A stretch of 64,000 nt of DNA from Defluviicoccus sp046348835. GTDB lineage: Bacteria; Pseudomonadota; Alphaproteobacteria; Rhodospirillales; Defluviicoccaceae. This document shows, in pieces, positions 26,166 to 34,654 of the stretch; position 1 is the first letter of the stretch, and each line of letters starts with the position of its first letter. The translations under genes were made by a program, and so were the position numbers. Below the pieces are notes generated by a model, which worked only from the letters and a program-made list of their open reading frames with translations, was not told where the DNA came from and did not search any database. Location of the stretch: contig JAXMDM010000002.1 of assembly GCA_046348835.1 (NCBI GenBank), positions 620,001-684,000 on the forward strand, in the 5' to 3' direction.

Positions 26166-26242
26166 GGGGCGAGGGAGTTCTGGAGCAAGCGTAATCGGGG
26201 CGGTTCCGCGAGCCGCGTCCGCGTCGTGGCTTGGGCCCGAGG

Positions 26243-26734
26243 TTAGTCGCGCTGCGATCGCCGTTTGGCCGACGGGATCCCGGCGGCCGGACCCCCGGCC
26301 GATGTTTCGCCCGGATCGGTGGCGAGGATGCGGAGGACGCCGGCCTCGATCAGGCTCTGGTAGGTCGCGCCGGACGCCTCGGCCACGGCGCGCAGGCGCA
26401 GGAAGTCCCGGTGGTGAAGGCGCACCGTCAGCGTTCGCCGCGGCTCCGCCGCAACCGCTCTGTCGAGGGCCGGCCGATGGCCGGTCGATGAGCCGGTCTC
26501 GTGTTGGATGACCGGTTCGACCGCGGCAGCGCTGGCCGGCCGGCGCGAGATGAGAAAGGCGAGGGGCGAGTCGGTACCGGCGCCGGGGCGGGCCGCAGCG
26601 GTGGCGGCGCATCGTCCGCTGGCGACCAGACGCTCGGTCTGCGCCGGCAGGGCCGGTGCCGCCTCTCCTTTTCGTGCCAGCAAGGCCCGCACGAGGCCGC
26701 CCGACGCGGGTGTGGTGGCGGCAGGGTCTACCAT
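26243..26734 (-). CDS. Putative ribbon-helix-helix partner of ParA
   Basis: This is a 163-residue protein. The first 95 residues are low-complexity, alanine-rich and probably disordered. Residues 98-140 (RRTLTVRLHHRDFLRLRAVAEASGATYQSLIEAGVLRIL) resemble a ribbon-helix-helix DNA-binding fold: a beta strand with alternating polar residues followed by two helices. Its ATG overlaps the ParA stop codon (ATGGTAG), so the two are coupled. Small RHH proteins with disordered tails often serve as centromere-binding or cargo partners of ParA ATPases. I do not recognise the family by name. Confidence 0.6.
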   Translation of the reverse strand: MVDPAATTPASGGLVRALLARKGEAAPALPAQTERLVASGRCAATAAARPGAGTDSPLAFLISRRPASAAAVEPVIQHETGSSTGHRPALDRAVAAEPRRTLTVRLHHRDFLRLRAVAEASGATYQSLIEAGVLRILATDPGETSAGGPAAGIPSAKRRSQRD

Positions 26735-27537
26735 GGGCGCGCCTCCGGCTTGCCGGTGCGGCGTCGGCCGAAGCCCTGAACCGATGACGCGCCGAACACG
26801 CCGACGGGGCGGGTCGGCCGCACCTCGGGGCGCACCAGGCGCGAGGCGAGGTAGTCCCAGAGGGCGGCGATTTCCTTGGCGCCCGCCGAGTCCGGCTCCG
26901 TTTCCATCACCGTCTGACCGTAGATCATGCTGGTGGCGAAGCTGGTGCGATGGCCGACGATCACCGGCGCCACGGTTCCGTGCTGCGACAGCGCAACCGC
27001 GGTGTCGCCGGTGATGCGGGCGCGGGGCGTGGCATCGTTGACGGCGAAGACCAGCGGCTTGCCCAGGCCCTCGACGATGTCGAGGGTGGCGCCGACGGCA
27101 CGCAGGTCATGGGGCGACGGCTTGGTGGGGACGATGACCAGGTCGGCAAATCCGACGATCCTGCGGATCATCTCGGTGACCGCGGGCGGCGTGTCGATGA
27201 AGACGATGCGGATGCCGGCGCGTCCCAACTGGCGCAGGTCCTCGTGCAGGTAGTCCACCTGCGCCTTCATGAACACCGGACTCTCCGCCTCGCGGGCGTT
27301 CCACCACTGGGCGAGGCTGCCCTGGGGATCGGTGTCGATCAAGGCGACCGGCCCGGCGCCCGCCCGTTCGGCTTGCACCGCCAGGTGGCCGCACAGCGTC
27401 GTCTTGCCGGAGCCGCCCTTCTGCGCCGAGCAGACGATGACCTGCATGGCGGAGGACGGGACGGCGGGGTCGGGCGGCGGGCCGGCGGCCCCGGTTTCGG
27501 CCGCGGCCCCTGCCGCGCTGCTTGCAAAGATCGCCAT
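26728..27537 (-). CDS. ParA/MinD family ATPase
   Basis: This is a ParA-type ATPase of about 269 residues. It has the deviant Walker A QKGGSGKTTLCGHLAVQ, Walker A' ALIDTDPQGSLAQWW, and Walker B IVFIDTPPAVTE, then DLVIVPTKPSPHDLRAVGATLDIV. Dimerising ParA ATPases position plasmids, chromosomes or protein assemblies. The N-terminus is uncertain: starts at 27537 and 27447 are both possible, and the conserved fold begins just after 27447. It is convergent with the tad operon. No parS site or canonical ParB lies nearby, so it is unlikely to be the main chromosomal parA. Confidence 0.85.
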   Translation of the reverse strand: MAIFASSAAGAAAETGAAGPPPDPAVPSSAMQVIVCSAQKGGSGKTTLCGHLAVQAERAGAGPVALIDTDPQGSLAQWWNAREAESPVFMKAQVDYLHEDLRQLGRAGIRIVFIDTPPAVTEMIRRIVGFADLVIVPTKPSPHDLRAVGATLDIVEGLGKPLVFAVNDATPRARITGDTAVALSQHGTVAPVIVGHRTSFATSMIYGQTVMETEPDSAGAKEIAALWDYLASRLVRPEVRPTRPVGVFGASSVQGFGRRRTGKPEARPW

Positions 27538-28064
27538 CCCATCACCCGTTAACGCTGCGAAACCCATGGCACCGGGACATCGGGCATTGTCGCGGGGGCG
27601 ACGGAGGACCCGATCGGCGAGGCACGCAACGGCGGTCCCGCCAAATAATCCGAGCAACGACCATATCATTTCTCTGCACAGCCGCCGAAATGATTAATTC
27701 CACGGTATTTTACCTGCAGATTCGCACGAATCTCGCGGACAAGTTGAAAGAGCGTGCGAAGGGAAAGTTTAGTACGCTGGGACTATTATCTATTCATGCC
27801 AAGATTATTATTCATGAATGCACAAACACCGATTGACTGGCGTAAAAGCCCCCATGTCTCATAATAATAACTTGTCAATGGCCTAGAATGCATACCTGAG
27901 GCCCCTGCATCTGCGAGGAATAATACCCCATAAGAGTGACTCGCCATGCACATAGGGGTACACTTGGGGAATCGCTTAAGGGACATTACGCAATAGGGAT
28001 CCTCTTTTTTGCGTTCGGCCCGTCAAAGCGCCTTGCAGTGGGCTCAAGAGACGGAGAAACGGCG
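27538..28064. other. Intergenic region with lower GC, no gene recognised
   Basis: About 500 bases separate the divergent ParA and beta-propeller genes. The part from 27690 to 27990 is clearly more AT-rich than its surroundings. A 48-codon frame at 27690-27836 on the plus strand has no recognisable similarity. I see no clear promoter motif, repeat or RNA gene. Confidence 0.3.
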
Positions 28065-29306
28065 ATGAAAAACCTGGCACTGCCCGGGCACACAGCCTCA
28101 GCGGCCGCGATTGTCGCGGCAATCGTTCTCCTTGCCGTACCCCAGGTCCGTGCCGAGACGGGGGTGATCGCCTGGGAGAAGCGGCTCTACCCGGTCGATC
28201 ATTTGCCTTTCAACGAAGTCCGGTTGGTGGCACCGGACGCGGCGGGCAACACATTCTACGCCGGGTTTGGCTGGGACGACGACCCCACGGTCGCATGGGT
28301 CAATAAGCTGGACCCGGCGGGCGCCCTGGTGTGGGCGTATGATCTGGCAGTGGGGCCGGCCATAACGGTTCCTACCGACATGATCACCGACAAGAGCGGT
28401 CGTGTGGTCGTCGGGGGCGGTACGGGTAGGTACTACTCGCGGCCCGAAGGGGGCGGATTCGTCGCCAAGTTGAGTGCGTCCACCGGGCAGCCGGTGTGGA
28501 TCCGAAGCTTGAGCACGCCCCGCAATGACTTCGTGGCAAGAATTGCCCTCGATCCGAATGAGTACATCTTCGCGGCGATGAACGGTGCGTTGGTCAAACT
28601 CAAACCGTCCGGTGCCATTGCCTGGCAGGTGGATGCGGCGGCCCAACTTCTGCGGGTCAATGCGAAAGGAGAGGCGATCATCGCCGGGCAGGACTCGGCC
28701 GGGGCGAACTGGCTGGCCAAATGGTTGTCGAGCGGACGGCTCGCCTGGAAGAAACGGCTGACCGGCAAGGCCGCGTCGATCATCCTCGATCCGAAAGGGA
28801 ACATCATCGTCGGTTACGGTGGCGTTATCGCCAAGTATAGTGACGATGGAAATATACAGTGGAAGCGACAGCAGGCGGTCATCGGTGACATTAGCACCGA
28901 TGGACGTAGCGATCTTTACGCGATGACGGGAAAAAATAACCTGTCTAAGTTCTCTGGTGTAGATGGCGGGCTATTGTGGACAATAACGCGCGATGTGCCG
29001 GATGATTATGAATATATGTCCTTATTGCGTGCTGATAGCGCCGGCGCTTCCATCGTTTATGGGCAAGGGTGTTGCTATGATGATCACTGGGGCGACAGAG
29101 AATATTACTGGGTGGCCAAATACGATACCAACGGCACCCTGATGTGGTCGCAAAGCGCCGCATCTTCGGCCGAGTACTTTGACGAGGTTAGCGTCGCACG
29201 CGCGGCGCTGCACCGAAGCGGTGCCGTTTTCCTCAGCGTCAGTACCGAAGTCTCGGATGGGACCGCGGACGGCGCATGGGCGGTGAAGTTCGAGGTGATC
29301 CCGTAG
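28065..29306 (+). CDS. Exported beta-propeller (PQQ-like / SBBP repeat) protein
   Basis: This is a 413-residue protein with a signal peptide (hydrophobic run AAIVAAIVLLAVPQVRA). A repeated pattern of about 45 residues follows, of the type W-x-x-K-L-D-x-x-G-A-L-V-W, seen at WVNKLDPAGALVWAYDL, FVAKLSASTGQPVWIRSL, ALVKLKPSGAIAWQV and WVAKYDTNGTLMWSQSA. This predicts a periplasmic or secreted beta-propeller. There are no catalytic residues that I can assign. The GC content drops in 28840-29110, hinting at foreign origin for part of the gene. It is monocistronic, followed by a hairpin at 29327-29353. Confidence 0.7.
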   Translation: MKNLALPGHTASAAAIVAAIVLLAVPQVRAETGVIAWEKRLYPVDHLPFNEVRLVAPDAAGNTFYAGFGWDDDPTVAWVNKLDPAGALVWAYDLAVGPAITVPTDMITDKSGRVVVGGGTGRYYSRPEGGGFVAKLSASTGQPVWIRSLSTPRNDFVARIALDPNEYIFAAMNGALVKLKPSGAIAWQVDAAAQLLRVNAKGEAIIAGQDSAGANWLAKWLSSGRLAWKKRLTGKAASIILDPKGNIIVGYGGVIAKYSDDGNIQWKRQQAVIGDISTDGRSDLYAMTGKNNLSKFSGVDGGLLWTITRDVPDDYEYMSLLRADSAGASIVYGQGCCYDDHWGDREYYWVAKYDTNGTLMWSQSAASSAEYFDEVSVARAALHRSGAVFLSVSTEVSDGTADGAWAVKFEVIP

Positions 29307-29686
29307 ACCCGCGGGGGTCGTGCCGGGGCCCCGGCGGGCAGGCGACCGGGGCCAAGGGCTGTATTCACCGATGGAGCCGCCGGCGTAACGCCGCCAGTGG
29401 TTCGATCGGCAACTCGATCAGAGCGAGTTGAGAAAGTCTTATAATTCCTCCACTTTTGGTATGGTCTCGCCGCTGGATTGGACGTCCGTCGCCGGTCGCT
29501 TGGTGACGCTCCATCGCTTCAGCGTGGAAAGCGGGCCACGCGTATTTCATCCGCGCTACTTTTGTACTGGCGTATCAGGCCGCGGGTTCCTCCACCCCAC
29601 AGTTCTCTTTGCGAATTAATTGCATGCGGATTACAGTCCTCGCGAGACCCGCATACAACAGCGTCGCCGCGGCGCGGGAGGAGGGG
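29307..29686. promoter_or_regulatory. Intergenic region: hairpin and possible -10 element
   Basis: A perfect 8-bp inverted repeat, GGCCCCGG (29327-29334) with CCGGGGCC (29346-29353), directly follows the beta-propeller gene and may terminate it, although no T run follows. A TATAAT sequence at 29440-29445 could be the -10 of the CBS gene promoter, but there is no good -35 hexamer at 16-18 bases. Nothing else is recognised. Confidence 0.4.
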
Positions 29687-30154
29687 ATGGAACGGCCTTA
29701 TCGATCGATCGGACAGCTGTTGGCCGCCAAGCCGCCCGGTGTCCATACGATAGGTGTGGATGCGACGGTCTGGGACGCCCTCCGGCTGATGGCGGACCAC
29801 GACATCGGCGCCGTGGTCGTCGTTGACGGTGATACGCCGGTGGGATTGATCAGCGAGCGTGATTACGCCCGCAAGGGCATCCTCGCCGGGCGCACCGCCA
29901 AGGAGACGCCGGTGCGCGAGGTGATGAACACCCAGATCACCACGGTGACGCCCACCAATACGGTGCCGCAGTGCATGGCGTTGATGACGGCGCACCGGGT
30001 CCGGCATGTGCTGGTGATGGAGGGCGGCCGGCTGCTGGGGATCCTGTCGATCGGCGACCTGGTGAAGGAAGTCATCTCCCACCACGAGCACGTCATCAAG
30101 GATATGGAACTGGAGAAGCTCATACTCTTCTCTCAGGGCACCTACAGCTGCTAG
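29687..30154 (+). CDS. CBS domain pair protein
   Basis: The 155-residue protein consists of two CBS motifs in tandem (VDATVWDALRLMADHDIGAVVVVDGDTPVGLISERDYARK and VTPTNTVPQCMALMTAHRVRHVLVMEGGRLLGILSIGDLVKE). They form one Bateman module that usually binds adenine nucleotides and senses energy state. There is no fused catalytic domain. AGGAG precedes the ATG at 29687. It lies 26 bases upstream of a GntP permease, which suggests it regulates that transporter or the CoA-transferase that follows. Confidence 0.9.
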   Translation: MERPYRSIGQLLAAKPPGVHTIGVDATVWDALRLMADHDIGAVVVVDGDTPVGLISERDYARKGILAGRTAKETPVREVMNTQITTVTPTNTVPQCMALMTAHRVRHVLVMEGGRLLGILSIGDLVKEVISHHEHVIKDMELEKLILFSQGTYSC

Positions 30155-30180
30155 CTCCAATTCGCTAACGGGACAAAACT

Positions 30181-31581
30181 ATGAATATAATTGTGTTGCT
30201 GCTGGCACTTGGGCTGTTGATCTTTATTGCCTATCGTGGCTTCAGCGTTATTCTTTTTGCGCCGGTCTGTGCACTGCTGGCGGTTCTGCTGACCGATCCC
30301 ATCCAGGTCCCGCCCGCCTATCTCACCATCTTCATGGAAAAACTAGCCGGCTTCGTGAAGCTCTACTTCCCGGTGTTCATGCTGGGTGCCGTCTTCGGCA
30401 AGGTGATCGAGCTGTCCGGCTTCTCCAAGGCGATCGTGTCCTCGGTGGTGCGGCTGATCGGCGCCAAGCGGGCGATTTTGTCGATCGTTATCGTCTGCTC
30501 GATCCTCACCTACGGCGGCGTTTCGCTGTTCGTCGTGGTGTTCGCCGTTTACCCGTTCGCCGCCGAAATGTTCCGCCAGGTCAACATTCCGAAACGGCTG
30601 ATCCCGGGGACGATCGCGCTCGGCGCCTTTACCTTCACCATGGACTCGCTGCCGGGTACGCCGCAGATCCAGAACATCATTCCCACCTCGTTCTTCAAGA
30701 CGACCACCTGGGCGGCGCCTTGGATGGGCACTGTCGGCGCGGTGTTCATCTTCATCTGCGGCATGGCCTATCTGGAATTCCGCCGCCGTCAGGCCGCGGC
30801 GGCCGGCCAGAGCTACACCTCCGGGCTGGTCCGAGGCCTGGAAAACGAGCCGGAACCGTTCGAGCACGAGAAACTGCCGAGCGCCTTCCTCGCCATTTCG
30901 CCGCTGGTCATCGTGTTCGTGCTGAACGCCCTGTTTACCCAGGTCATCCCCGGGATCTACGGCTCGACCTACGAATTCCTCCTCGGCGGCGGTAAGCCGA
31001 TCCCGATCGAGGTCGGCAAGGTGGTTGCCATCTGGGCGGTGCAGGGCGCTTTGCTGGTGGGCATTCTCGCCTGTATCGCCTTTGCCTTCCGGGCGGTCCA
31101 GCCCAAATTCGCCGACGGCAGCAAGCTGGCGGTGGCGGGTGCGCTCCTCGCCACCCTCAACACCGCCTCGGAATACGGCTTCGGCGGGGTGATCGCGGCA
31201 TTGCCGGGGTTCACCCTCGTCGCCTCGATGCTGGAGGGCATACCCAATCCGTTGATCAACGAGGCGATCACCGTCAGCGTGCTGGCCGGCATCACCGGAT
31301 CGGCCTCGGGCGGGATGAGCATCGCCCTGGCGACGATGGCCGATACGTTCGTCGCCAATGCCAATGCCGCCGGGATCCCGCTCGAGGTCCTGCACCGGGT
31401 TGCGTCCATGGCCAGCGGCGGTATGGATACCCTGCCGCACAATGGCGCGGTCATCACGCTGTTGGCCGTGACCGGCCTTACCCATCGCGACTCCTACCGC
31501 GATATCTTTGCCATTACGATCATCAAGACTGCGGCGGTCTTTTTCGCGATCGGCTTCTTCTACCTGACCGGCATCTACTGA
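30181..31581 (+). CDS. GntP family permease
   Basis: This is a 466-residue inner-membrane transporter with 11-14 hydrophobic segments. The family features include VFGKVIELSGFSKAIV, ILTYGGVSLFVVVFAVYPFA, SGGMDTLPHNGAVITLL and TASEYGFGGVIAALPGF. GntP members import gluconate and other organic acids. The neighbouring CoA-transferase makes a short-chain or hydroxy-acid substrate more likely here than gluconate, but this is inference from context only. Confidence 0.9.
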   Translation: MNIIVLLLALGLLIFIAYRGFSVILFAPVCALLAVLLTDPIQVPPAYLTIFMEKLAGFVKLYFPVFMLGAVFGKVIELSGFSKAIVSSVVRLIGAKRAILSIVIVCSILTYGGVSLFVVVFAVYPFAAEMFRQVNIPKRLIPGTIALGAFTFTMDSLPGTPQIQNIIPTSFFKTTTWAAPWMGTVGAVFIFICGMAYLEFRRRQAAAAGQSYTSGLVRGLENEPEPFEHEKLPSAFLAISPLVIVFVLNALFTQVIPGIYGSTYEFLLGGGKPIPIEVGKVVAIWAVQGALLVGILACIAFAFRAVQPKFADGSKLAVAGALLATLNTASEYGFGGVIAALPGFTLVASMLEGIPNPLINEAITVSVLAGITGSASGGMSIALATMADTFVANANAAGIPLEVLHRVASMASGGMDTLPHNGAVITLLAVTGLTHRDSYRDIFAITIIKTAAVFFAIGFFYLTGIY

Positions 31582-31669
31582 GACGCTGGCCGACGAGCGG
31601 GCCGCCCGGCAGGGGCGAGCCCGCGTGCGCGCAGCGAGATAAAAACGACCTGCCTTGGCTGGAGGAAAC

Positions 31670-33688
31670 ATGGCGCAGCGGCTCGGTCCCCATCCCCTTC
31701 TTTCGTTCGCCAAACTGCCGGAGAAAGGAAAAATCGTCACCGCGCGCGAGGCGGTGCGGCTGATCCGCGACGGCGATACGATCGCCACCAGCGGCTTCGT
31801 CGGCATCGGCTTTCCCGAAGGCATCGCGGTGGCCCTGGAAGAGCTGTACCTGGCGGAGGAGGAAGAGGTTCCGCAAGCACTCGGCAAGCCCCGCAACCTC
31901 ACCGTCGTCTACGCGGCGGGCCAGGGCGACGGCAAGGAACGCGGCCTCAACCATCTCGGCCACGACGGGCTGGTCAAGCGGGTGATCGGGGGGCACTGGG
32001 GTCTGGTGCCGAAACTGCAGGCGCTGGCGATAAACAATAAAGTCGAGGCGTACAACCTGCCGCAGGGGGTGATCTCGCAGTTGTTCCGCGACATCGCCGC
32101 GGGCAAGCCGGGGCATCTCTCCACCATCGGCCTCGGCACCTTCGTCGATCCCCGCTTCGGCGGCGGCAAGATCAATAGCCGGACGACCGAGGAACTGGTG
32201 GAACTGATCACCATCAACGGCAAGGAATGCCTGCTCTATAAGACCTTTCCGATCCACGTCGGGGTCATTCGCGGCACCACCGGCGATCTGGACGGCAACA
32301 TCACGATGGAAAAGGAGGCGCTGACGGTGGAGGCGCTGGCGGTTGCCATGGCCGCCCACAACTCCGGCGGCATCGTCATCGCCCAGGTGGAACGGATTGC
32401 CGACCGGGGCGCCCTCAATCCGCGCCAGGTGAAGATCCCGGGCGTTCTCGTCGATTGCGTCGTCGTCGCCGAGAAGCCCGAGTACCACGCCCAGACCTTC
32501 GCCGAGCAGTACAATCCGGCTTTCGCCGGCGAGTTCCGGGTGCCGGCGGCGTCCATTCCGCCGATGCCCATGAGCGAGCGCAAAATCATCGCCCGGCGGG
32601 CGGCCCTGGAGCTGAAGGCGAACAGCGTCGTCAACCTCGGCATCGGCATGCCGGAAGGGATCGCCAACGTCGCCGCCGAGGAACACGTCATCGATCTCTT
32701 GACCCTGACCGCCGAGCCGGGAATCGTCGGCGGCATTCCCGCCGGCGGTCTCAGTTTCGGCGCGGCGGTCAACGCCCAGGCGATCATCGATCAGCCCTAC
32801 CAGTTCGACTTCTACGACGGCGGCGGCCTCGACCTCGCCTTTCTCGGCCTGGCCCAGGCGGATCGCTACGGCAACCTCAACGTCAGCAAGTTCGGTCCGC
32901 GGCTGGCCGGAGCCGGTGGCTTCATCAACATCTCCCAGAGCGCCAAGAAGGTGGTCTTCGTCGGTACCTTCGATGCCGGCAAGCTGGAGTTGGGGATCAC
33001 CGACGGCCGGCTGTGCATCCACTGCGACGGCCTGACCAACAAGTTCGTCAACGCCGTCGAGCACCGCACCTTCAGCGGCGACCAGGCGCGGCAACGGGGA
33101 CAGGCGATTCTCTACGTCACCGAGCGTTGCGTCTTCCGCCTCGTCGACGAAGGCCTGGAGCTGATCGAAATCGCCCCCGGCATCGAGATCGAGCGGGACA
33201 TCCTGGCCCACATGGATTTCGAGCCGATTATTCGCGGCACGCCGCGTCTCATGGACGCGCGCATATTCCTCGATGCGCCGATGCGGTTGCGCGAGGACCT
33301 GGTGCGGGTGCCGTTGGAGGATCGCCTATCCTACGACGCCGAACAGAATGTTCTGTTCATCAACTTCGAGCGGTTGCTGGTCCGCAGCCTCGAAGAAATC
33401 ACCAATATCGAGCGTCATGTACGCGACAAGCTCGAGCCGCTGGGTCGCAAGGTCTTTGCCATCGTCAATTACGACGACTTCGACATCGATCCCGAGCTGA
33501 TGGAGCCCTATACCGAGATGGTGCGAAAGCTCATGGCCGACCACTACCTGGGGGTGACCCGCTATACGACCAGCGCATTCTTGCGCCTGAAGCTGGGCGA
33601 ATCCCTGTCGCGGCGGGACGTGGCGCCGCACATCTACGAGAGCGCCGCCGAGGCCAGCGCCCGGCTGAAGGAGCCCGAGCTGCGCTGA
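31670..33688 (+). CDS. Fused acyl-CoA:acetate / 3-ketoacid CoA-transferase
   Basis: This 672-residue family I CoA-transferase fuses the alpha half (residues 15-290, with DGDTIATSGFVGIGFPEG) and the beta half (residues 300-530). The catalytic glutamate lies in LTLTAEPGIVGGIPAGG, and SGGIVIAQVE and NLGIGMPEGIANVAAEE are typical. It moves CoA between short-chain acids, activating an imported acid. About 130 extra residues follow the transferase fold (from NVLFINFERLLVRS to the end), with no named domain. GGAGGAAAC precedes the ATG at 31670. It forms a probable operon with the GntP permease and the CBS protein. Confidence 0.88.
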   Translation: MAQRLGPHPLLSFAKLPEKGKIVTAREAVRLIRDGDTIATSGFVGIGFPEGIAVALEELYLAEEEEVPQALGKPRNLTVVYAAGQGDGKERGLNHLGHDGLVKRVIGGHWGLVPKLQALAINNKVEAYNLPQGVISQLFRDIAAGKPGHLSTIGLGTFVDPRFGGGKINSRTTEELVELITINGKECLLYKTFPIHVGVIRGTTGDLDGNITMEKEALTVEALAVAMAAHNSGGIVIAQVERIADRGALNPRQVKIPGVLVDCVVVAEKPEYHAQTFAEQYNPAFAGEFRVPAASIPPMPMSERKIIARRAALELKANSVVNLGIGMPEGIANVAAEEHVIDLLTLTAEPGIVGGIPAGGLSFGAAVNAQAIIDQPYQFDFYDGGGLDLAFLGLAQADRYGNLNVSKFGPRLAGAGGFINISQSAKKVVFVGTFDAGKLELGITDGRLCIHCDGLTNKFVNAVEHRTFSGDQARQRGQAILYVTERCVFRLVDEGLELIEIAPGIEIERDILAHMDFEPIIRGTPRLMDARIFLDAPMRLREDLVRVPLEDRLSYDAEQNVLFINFERLLVRSLEEITNIERHVRDKLEPLGRKVFAIVNYDDFDIDPELMEPYTEMVRKLMADHYLGVTRYTTSAFLRLKLGESLSRRDVAPHIYESAAEASARLKEPELR

Positions 33689-33814
33689 ATCATCTGCCAA
33701 AAAATCCGTAGCGGAACCGTGGGAGGTCGGTCAAAAGGGACCGGACGGGCGATGTCCGCCCCTGTCCCTCACCCCGGCTTCGGGCATGGGGCGATCGAGT
33801 TTGGAAAGAGGACC

Positions 33815-34594
33815 ATGATGACACCCGGTCGTTGCCGCCGCTCTGGAATTGTCGCCGGTTTCGTCTTGATCGCCCTTGGCATTTCTCCGGCCGCGGACGC
33901 GCAGGGGCTGACCGATTCCGAGACCAACGCCCTTAATGGGTTGCTTGGCGCCGGGGTGCTGGGTGCGGCGATGCCCTCGAACCCCATCGCCAACCCCGCC
34001 AGCCTGCTGCCGCTGAGCCCGGCGACCTGGACCTTCCAGGTTACCGGTGGCCCCAATCAGGGGGCAACCGAGACGCACGTGCTGCAGCCCGCTAGCGCAC
34101 CAAGTCCGGGGGCGCAGTGGCAATACGCGGTCGGGGAGAGCACCATTTACACCCTCGGCACCCTTGCCGACGGCAGCATCGTCAGTCCCAGCGAACAGGA
34201 TCTCTCGCAAGGCGTGGTCACCCAATACGCACCGCCGCGGCCGGTGCTGACGCCGGGGATGCAGCCGGGGCAGAGCCAATCCTCGACCACGCAGGTGTCC
34301 GTCTACAACAGCAACGACCTGAGCACCGTCGCCCACAGCGGCTCGCTCGACCTCACCCTGACCTACCTCGGCCAATATCAGGTCACCGTGCCGGCGGGAA
34401 CCTACTCGGCGGCGCTGATCAAATGGCAGTTCAACGGTGAGGTCGGACCGGCCACCGTCGACGATGTGGAATACCGGTTCTTCGCCGATGGGGTCGGACC
34501 GGTCGCCGCGATCGACAAGCAAAGCGTCGCCGCCTTCCTCGTCTACAACAGCAATACCAAGTTTGGCAAAGTCCTCGCCAGCCAGGGCCAATGA
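33815..34594 (+). CDS. Exported protein of unknown function
   Basis: I do not recognise this 259-residue protein. It has a signal peptide (RRSGIVAGFVLIALGISPAADA) and a mature part rich in small, polar residues. The C-terminal half (SLDLTLTYLGQYQVTVPAGTYSAALIKWQFNGEVGPATVDDVEYRFFADGVGPVAAI) reads like a lipocalin- or DUF3108-type beta barrel that ends with a FADGVG motif. It probably acts in the periplasm or at the outer membrane. GAAAGAGG precedes the ATG. It stands alone between the CoA-transferase and the AsmA-like gene. Confidence 0.7.
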   Translation: MMTPGRCRRSGIVAGFVLIALGISPAADAQGLTDSETNALNGLLGAGVLGAAMPSNPIANPASLLPLSPATWTFQVTGGPNQGATETHVLQPASAPSPGAQWQYAVGESTIYTLGTLADGSIVSPSEQDLSQGVVTQYAPPRPVLTPGMQPGQSQSSTTQVSVYNSNDLSTVAHSGSLDLTLTYLGQYQVTVPAGTYSAALIKWQFNGEVGPATVDDVEYRFFADGVGPVAAIDKQSVAAFLVYNSNTKFGKVLASQGQ

Positions 34595-34654
34595 CCCGAC
34601 GTCCGCCGTCGCCGCGATGAGGTTGCCGCTTCGGCCTTCGGCCCTCCCGGACCG

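Noticed and set aside
27690..27836. A 48-codon plus-strand frame beginning MINSTVFYLQIRTNLADKL in the AT-rich gap
   Set aside because: It has no recognisable family and no ribosome-binding site. The AT-rich context makes short frames likely by chance.
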